In this document: piece by piece, positions 58,928 to 64,000 of the stretch
How positions within the stretch are numbered: position 1 is the first letter of the stretch
How the letters are laid out: each line of letters opens with the position of its first letter
Assembly (NCBI GenBank): GCA_003952965.2
Contig: CM025851.1
Coordinates: forward strand, 9,651,647-9,715,646
Source of the DNA: Morella rubra
Lineage: Eukaryota > Streptophyta > Magnoliopsida > Fagales > Myricaceae
DNA: 64,000 bases
Reading direction: 5' to 3'
Program-made: the position numbers and the translations under genes
The notes under the pieces: model-generated
What the model saw: the letters and a program-made list of their open reading frames with translations, nothing else
The model's database searches: none
What the model was told of the DNA's origin: nothing

Positions 58928-59069
58928 TATTAGACATTGTTATGATAGTTAGCTAGTTAGCTTATTGTTACGATGATTAGCTCAGTTAGTTACTTAGTTA
59001 CAGGGCTATGAGCTCGCTCTGCTTGTATATATAAGCTCCTCTGTATTCATTTATTTTCACGTTATTCAA
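58928..59069 (+). repeat. Copia 3' LTR, truncated by the gap
   Basis: Starts TATTAGACATTGTTATG right after TTGAGGGGGGC and repeats the 5' LTR, with few differences, up to the N run. Confidence 0.9.
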
Positions 59070-59170
59070 NNNNNNNNNNNNNNNNNNNNNNNNNNNNNNN
59101 NNNNNNNNNNNNNNNNNNNNNNNNNNNNNNNNNNNNNNNNNNNNNNNNNNNNNNNNNNNNNNNNNNNNNN
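59070..59170. other. Assembly gap (N run)
   Basis: 101 bases of N. Confidence 1.
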
Positions 59171-62100
59171 TTTCCTTTTAAAGGAAATTTTGATCTTTTT
59201 ATTCTTTCAATGGCCCTCCCTCACATCTATGGAATATGGAGCAGTGCACCATTTCAAATTAGAATCCAGTAATTTGTTGTTCGAATTGCATAATACAATT
59301 TAGAGAAAGATAGATGCAACAAGTGGACCTTACACCATTTATTGATGTCCATGTAAAATTTGTGTGGGCTCTACAATGGAATTCACTTGTTATGTATATC
59401 TCTCTTCAAGTAGAAAATTGCAAAGGATTCTCGTCCCGTCATTTCAACAAAAAAGCTTAAAGTAGTCTTGAAGAAACATGAAATTGAGTTTTATTGCACT
59501 CAACAATAATTTATATTTTTTTCGAAACAATATAACAAAATTATAAAAGGGTAGAACTAGATAGATATATAGTAGGTTATTAATTCCATATTATATTAGC
59601 TTAGTTATAAGGGATTATGGTAAATGTTTGGATGTTATATAATCCATATTTTATTAGCTAGATATATAGCAGGTTATTAATTCCAAATTAATGTACACAT
59701 ATACGTATTGTAAGCAATGTGAAAACCTCCCTTCTAAATAGATAATTGATCATGCTCAATGTTACTACAAGCAAGCTACCATGCATGTTTTTCACATTAA
59801 AAGCATAATAACATAATCTTATTAATTTTTTCACATTATAGGGAACATATAAATATATCTATATATATATATTCGTTACACTTATACGTTAGAGATATAT
59901 ATATATTATACCCATTAACAAAATATATTAATACTAAACGAATAAAAGTAATATGTTGAATCAAACTCATAGTTTTATGTCATAATGGCCTGATTCGAAT
60001 TACACTTGGCTCAGATCAACTTCCAGATCGTAGTTATTCTAATATTGAATAATTTAAAAAACTATTAATTAAGAAACAATCAAAATCAATAAATAATTCA
60101 CGATCGAGCAAAGCATGTGGTCTGCTCTTTATTGTGTTAGATTGGTGAATTTTTTTTTTTCCTTTATTTTTGCTTTTAGAATTTATGTTTATTATAGGAA
60201 TCCGGGTTAAACTTACAACGGAGTACGGTTGAATGTACGAACGCGGTACGTATAGGTTTTCATCCTTTATACATTCTTACGGAGTCGAACCAGCTGGACG
60301 AGGCCGGCACTTCCTCAAACAACCTACCTGAGCTCAACCCCAGTGAGCTTATTCAGGCTTCGGCTACTACAGCCTGCCCCTTGAGTTGTTGATCAATAGC
60401 CGTCAAAGCCCTTTCCCCCGGCGTAGGGAAGAAGAAAATAAGCCAACAGCTAGCGCAGAGCACAGGCAGCACTGATTCTATGGGGTGGACGACTTGGATT
60501 AAGACTCGAACCAAAAAAGTTATAGCCCACGTACGTACGTTCGTCGTCATGAGCAGAAAACGACCACAAGAACGGTAAAAGAAAGCTGCGTGGACCAACG
60601 ACGTTGATTCGTTGTCGTTTTTGAGGGGTCACCAGCAAACAATGCAACACACACCACACACATATATAATATATATATATAATATATTTGAAAATAAATA
60701 AATTAAAAAAGTAGTTGAAGCAGTCTCAAATGTTGAAGGGGACATGTTTGGACGCTGTTTGATTGAAAATAATTGGAGAGATCTTGTGGTCTCGGTTAGA
60801 AGCTGGAATATTATTTCATAAATTCCATAATCCTGCCAGGTGCCTTGCCATTTGTCCACAGAATTCTCCATTTCTTTATATCAAACAACAACACGAATAT
60901 ACTCAACAAATCCTGCAGTAGATTCTTCATGCCTGTTGTTGCCCATATATATATATATATATAGCGGCCATGATATTTGTATTATTAATTTGAGTCGAAT
61001 ATCCGCTTTATAGCATATCTCTGTTGTAAACCTCAAAAAGGAAGATTGTTGGTGAAGATTTGGTAGAGGGAAAGACTCGGATCTCACCTACTTTACAATA
61101 TACCTTCTATGCAAGCAATGAACTCCGACCAGCTTCAACTTTAAAGGGGAGATTTCGTTATTGCCCCTCAACCATGGACCAATGTTGTTTTAAGGTTGAG
61201 ACTACTAATTTTATCACATCCTGCTCTCAAACTGTCGAAATTAATCACTTTTGCCATTTAATAATATCCGATCGTCAAGATTGTACCACTTAACTTATTT
61301 TTTACTCATAAAGTGTAGGATATAATTGAGAGACCTAAATTGATGAATTGGTAGTTTAGACCATACAATGATATTGATGCAATAATTGGGTGTCCATCTT
61401 TATAAGTTACCGTATAATAAGGTGAAAATCCTTTTGTGTTCCATAAGAAGAGCCTATAGATTAGGCACCCGGCGCAGGTTCATAAGATTTCCCAACATGG
61501 GACGACAATCTCAGGCAGCTCATTTATTTATGAAGCACACAATTACTTCATCTCTCTCTTTGTCTCTCACACACCCACCCTTGCACACAAATAAATGGGA
61601 CTCGAGTGATTCAAATGCGATTCCTTGTCCCATCAGAACCATGGCGTTTTCGAGTTGGGGCCCTGCTTGGCTTGATTTGCAACATTTACACTAATCAGTG
61701 AAAGAAAATTGCAGAGCCTAATGGGAATTTTGAAGAGAGAGAGGGTCCTCTTGGACAACCTTAAATGGATAAGAACTATTCCTTCCAAGCTGATCTTCAA
61801 TGCCAATTCAATCTGTTAAATCATAAATGGGCCACCACATGTTTGTTGAATTGATTCATACACTGCCACACACATCTAACAACATTCTCAATCCCCATTG
61901 GTCCATTGGCCGTGAACTTATCGATTATAATGGAAAGCGGCGACCAATAATCCAATGTCGGCATGAATAATGGAGTTTGTATTCGTAACAGGAAGGTACT
62001 TGCAAACATTATTGTCTGTACGCATTGCCTTTGTTCTAATCGTTGCTTAATCTATATATATTTATTCTAAAAAATAATAATTCTTTCTAAAAAAAATAAA

Positions 62101-62639
62101 TTATTTATAAAAAATAAAGTACATAAAATAGTGTGTTTTTGGATTGATTTTTTTTAAAGATGAAAGTTTTCTATAAAGTGAGAGAAGCCTTCAACTAAGA
62201 AAGAAATTTAAGTTTGATAGAATAAACATTTAAGTGGGAGGGTTGGTAAGATTTTTGAAGCAAGATTACAGTTTTTTAAAGAAAGATAGCTTGTTTTTAT
62301 ACTTTAAGGAGTCCCCAAATATCTTAAAAGAAGTTTTTAAATTTTTCTAGATGAATAAATTTGTTAAGAGATGAAGAAAGGGTGAATTCTAAATAAGAAA
62401 ATAAAGTGAACCGAAAATTTCAAACAACAAAAAAAAACTTTTATCAACAGATAAAAAAAAAATAGAAAGAAGGATGAGGTGTATTTTGATCAAATTGACC
62501 AATAGTGAAGGGCGGGGGCAGAGGCATGACAGACGGATGCGAGACCACGGAGACCTGTTGGTGATTCTGCCCCTTTAGTTTTTATTCGATAAACCAATAG
62601 AATTTTATACGCAACGAAAAACAGAGAGCTTTAACTTTT
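59171..62639. other. Intergenic DNA, no gene recognised
   Basis: AT-rich, with (TA)n tracts near 59855-59905, 60660-60690 and 60944-60962. Short ORFs at 60353-60659 and 61060-61694 have no recognisable domain. The less AT-rich stretch 60270-60640 could hold an old exon but nothing supports a call. Confidence 0.5.
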
Positions 62640-62858
62640 AGCTTTGACCCAACTCTCTCTCTCTTTGCCTAATACTCCCCAGAAGCACAAGTCCAGTTCT
62701 CCGTTGTAATCTACATAGCTCTCTCCTGCTTCCCGTTCTGGCCTTGCTCTTTTTGAAAGGTCTAAACTGGTATTAAGTTCTCAGGAGAGCTCCCTTTTGG
62801 CTCTGCGCGGTGCGTTTCTTTTTTGTTTTCGCTGCCAGAGCAAAGTCTTCGAAATCAG
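62640..62858 (+). other. Probable 5' UTR exon of a downstream gene
   Basis: CT-rich leader-like sequence ending 'gaaatcag' with a GT donor at 62859-62860. The intron would run to the AG at 63672-63673 ('ctgaacag'), 815 bp, T-rich. The transcription start is a guess from the start of the CT-rich stretch. Confidence 0.5.
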
Positions 62859-63721
62859 GTACTCCTTTTGGGCCTTCTCTCTCTTAACCTTTTATCTTCA
62901 CTGCGTTTCCATTGATGGGTTTGCGTTACTTTACCTTCGACTATCGCTTTCTGCACCTGGGTTGTTTTCTGGTTTTGGATCTGTGTTGGGTCTCTTCTGA
63001 TGGCAATGGTTTTGCGAGGGAGATCCAGTTCTGGAGTAATTGGCCCCGATCGTGCTTATGTAGTTGATTTTTATGGATTTATCTGTTGAAGTTTTTGGGA
63101 AAATCTCTTCAGAAATTTCAGTATCTAATTGGCTTACTTGCTTGACTGATTCTTTCCTTTTTATGTGGTCATTGAAGCTTTTCTCTGTTTATCCTTTTTA
63201 AATTTTCTTATTGGGTTATTTCATTGTCGTTATAATCAGGGTCTGCATGCAGCTTTTATGCTTGAATTATTGGTTACGGAAAGTATTAAACTTAATTCAC
63301 TGCATCGTTTTGGGTTTTACTGTTTGCTCGTAAAAGTTTACATATTGACTCATATTTTCATTGAACTTGATGTTTTCTATTCAGTTGCTCTCTGATCTAA
63401 GTTTGTGATCTTTTTTATGATTCGAAATTATGTGAAAACTGAAAAGGGAGTCGAATGTGTGTAGGTTCTAGTTGTACTTAAATTTTGTCAATAGATTTAT
63501 GCACTCGTGTCTTGTTTTAGTGGACCTTCTTGTATACTCCTGAGAGACACTCGGTTTGTAGCCTAACGTGGTCCAAGTCGTTCAAACTATTACTTTTTCC
63601 ACTTCACTGTGCCGCGTGTCTGCAATAATCGATTAGTTATATCTTTTAGTAATGAAATGCTGTTTCTGAACAGAGTTGGAGAGATATTTTTGCTGCTAAT
63701 TGAAGATATAGTCTGTTGATA

Positions 63722-63739
63722 ATGGATGCTGAACAATGA
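63722..63739 (+). CDS. Upstream ORF 1 (5 codons)
   Basis: Reads MDAEQ and stops at TGA. Its last bases overlap the ATG of the next upstream ORF (ATGA). It lies in the leader of the gene at 63783. Confidence 0.45.
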   Translation: MDAEQ

Positions 63740-63783
63740 AATTCTTCACTCTGGGATACTTTAGAACTTTTTGTTACCTCTGA
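63736..63783 (+). CDS. Upstream ORF 2 (15 codons)
   Basis: Reads MKFFTLGYFRTFCYL. Its TGA (63781-63783) shares the A of the main ATG (TGATG). Such overlap forces ribosomes to terminate exactly at the main start, so translation of the main ORF would need reinitiation or leaky scanning. Confidence 0.45.
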   Translation: MKFFTLGYFRTFCYL

Positions 63784-64000
63784 TGGCCTCAAAAACTGGT
63801 TTGAAAGCTTCTGCTAAACAGCAACATAAAGCAGCTGGTGTTCAAACCGTGGAGGCAAATGATCTAAGGCCTTTACCTCTGCAGTCTTTAAAGGCCAGCA
63901 AACCTGAGTTGGTTACGGCTGAACAAATACCAAAATCTGTCCAAAACACATCAAAACTGGTAAAGGGTGAATGTGATGAAAAGACGGAGTTGCCACATTC
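63783..64000 (+). CDS. N-terminus of an unrecognised protein, runs off the window
   Basis: 72 full codons open to the right edge, starting MASKTGLKASAKQQHKAAG and continuing rich in Lys, Ser, Gln and Pro, with no signal peptide or membrane segment. It looks like a disordered N-terminal region. Preceded by a leader exon, an intron and two overlapping upstream ORFs. Product unknown; the rest of the gene lies beyond the window. Confidence 0.6.
   Translation, partial: MASKTGLKASAKQQHKAAGVQTVEANDLRPLPLQSLKASKPELVTAEQIPKSVQNTSKLVKGECDEKTELPH

Larger units (their letters stand above)
51967..59069 (+). mobile_element. Ty1/copia retrotransposon, 3' end cut by the gap
   Basis: 5' LTR 51967-53010 (enlarged by an insertion), primer binding site 53014-53025, gag from 53120, protease, integrase, RT, RNase H to 58920, polypurine tract 58917-58927, 3' LTR from 58928. 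The LTRs are near-identical where comparable (51967-52076 and 58928-59034). Without the insertion the LTR is about 180 bp. LTR starts TATTAGACA (TG expected). A target duplication cannot be tested because the 3' LTR runs into the N run. Confidence 0.88.

Noticed and set aside
62797-63000. 67-codon ORF at the start of the right-hand gene
   Set aside because: No ATG start, and it crosses a good GT donor at 62859; the leader exon plus intron reading fits better.
1-64000. tRNA, rRNA or CRISPR structures
   Set aside because: No cloverleaf, rRNA motif or regular spaced repeat array was recognised by eye on either strand.

Overview
The window is nuclear DNA of a eudicot plant, probably woody and repeat-rich. 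It has AT-rich intergenic DNA, plant LTR retrotransposons, MITEs and Mutator-like elements, a CYP76-type cytochrome P450, and a single-exon CC-NB-ARC-LRR (CNL) resistance gene of the RPP13-like class. I cannot name the species. There are two runs of N (23982-24159 and 59070-59170). No rRNA, tRNA or CRISPR was seen.

Left part (1-24 kb). A CYP76-like P450 gene lies on the minus strand (22898 down to 13286) and is dead. It has a premature TAG and a frameshift. A 1.3 kb Mutator-like element (21110-22405) lies inside exon 1, and a 6.2 kb FAR1-type Mutator-like element (14586-20822) lies inside the end of exon 1. The larger element has about 180-bp terminal inverted repeats, a near-perfect 9-bp target duplication (8 of 9) and a decayed FAR1/MURA transposase gene, itself broken by a solo LTR. 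The 5' flank of this P450 (22899-23845) is repeated at the left edge (1-1490), so a second CYP76 copy probably starts just outside the window. Between the two copies are a hAT-like element (5369-7425), a LINE reverse-transcriptase remnant (8027-9500) and several MITEs.

Middle part (24-45 kb). This is retrotransposon DNA. A decayed Ty3/gypsy element of the Athila/Tat type (about 26204-41782) has a tRNA-Asp-type primer binding site, gag, protease, RT, RNase H and integrase. It is interrupted by nested solo LTRs, each with a 5-bp target duplication, by a MITE in the RT domain, and by a block of foreign LTR-like sequence holding a CGGGAA minisatellite. A deleted Ty1/copia fragment follows at 43-44.2 kb.

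Right part (45-64 kb). The only clearly intact gene is the 1409-codon CNL at 47664-51893 (+). A possible short upstream coding exon (47280-47298) would splice in frame to it. A Ty1/copia element (51967 to the gap at 59070) begins 73 bp after its stop codon; its 5' LTR and its gag are each interrupted by another element. From 62.6 kb to the right edge is the 5' end of another gene (+): a leader exon, an 815-bp intron, then two tiny upstream ORFs that overlap end to end and lead into a reading frame open to the window end. Its product is not recognised.

The genes do not form a pathway. The window shows a tandem P450 locus being broken up by transposons next to a resistance gene that is still intact.
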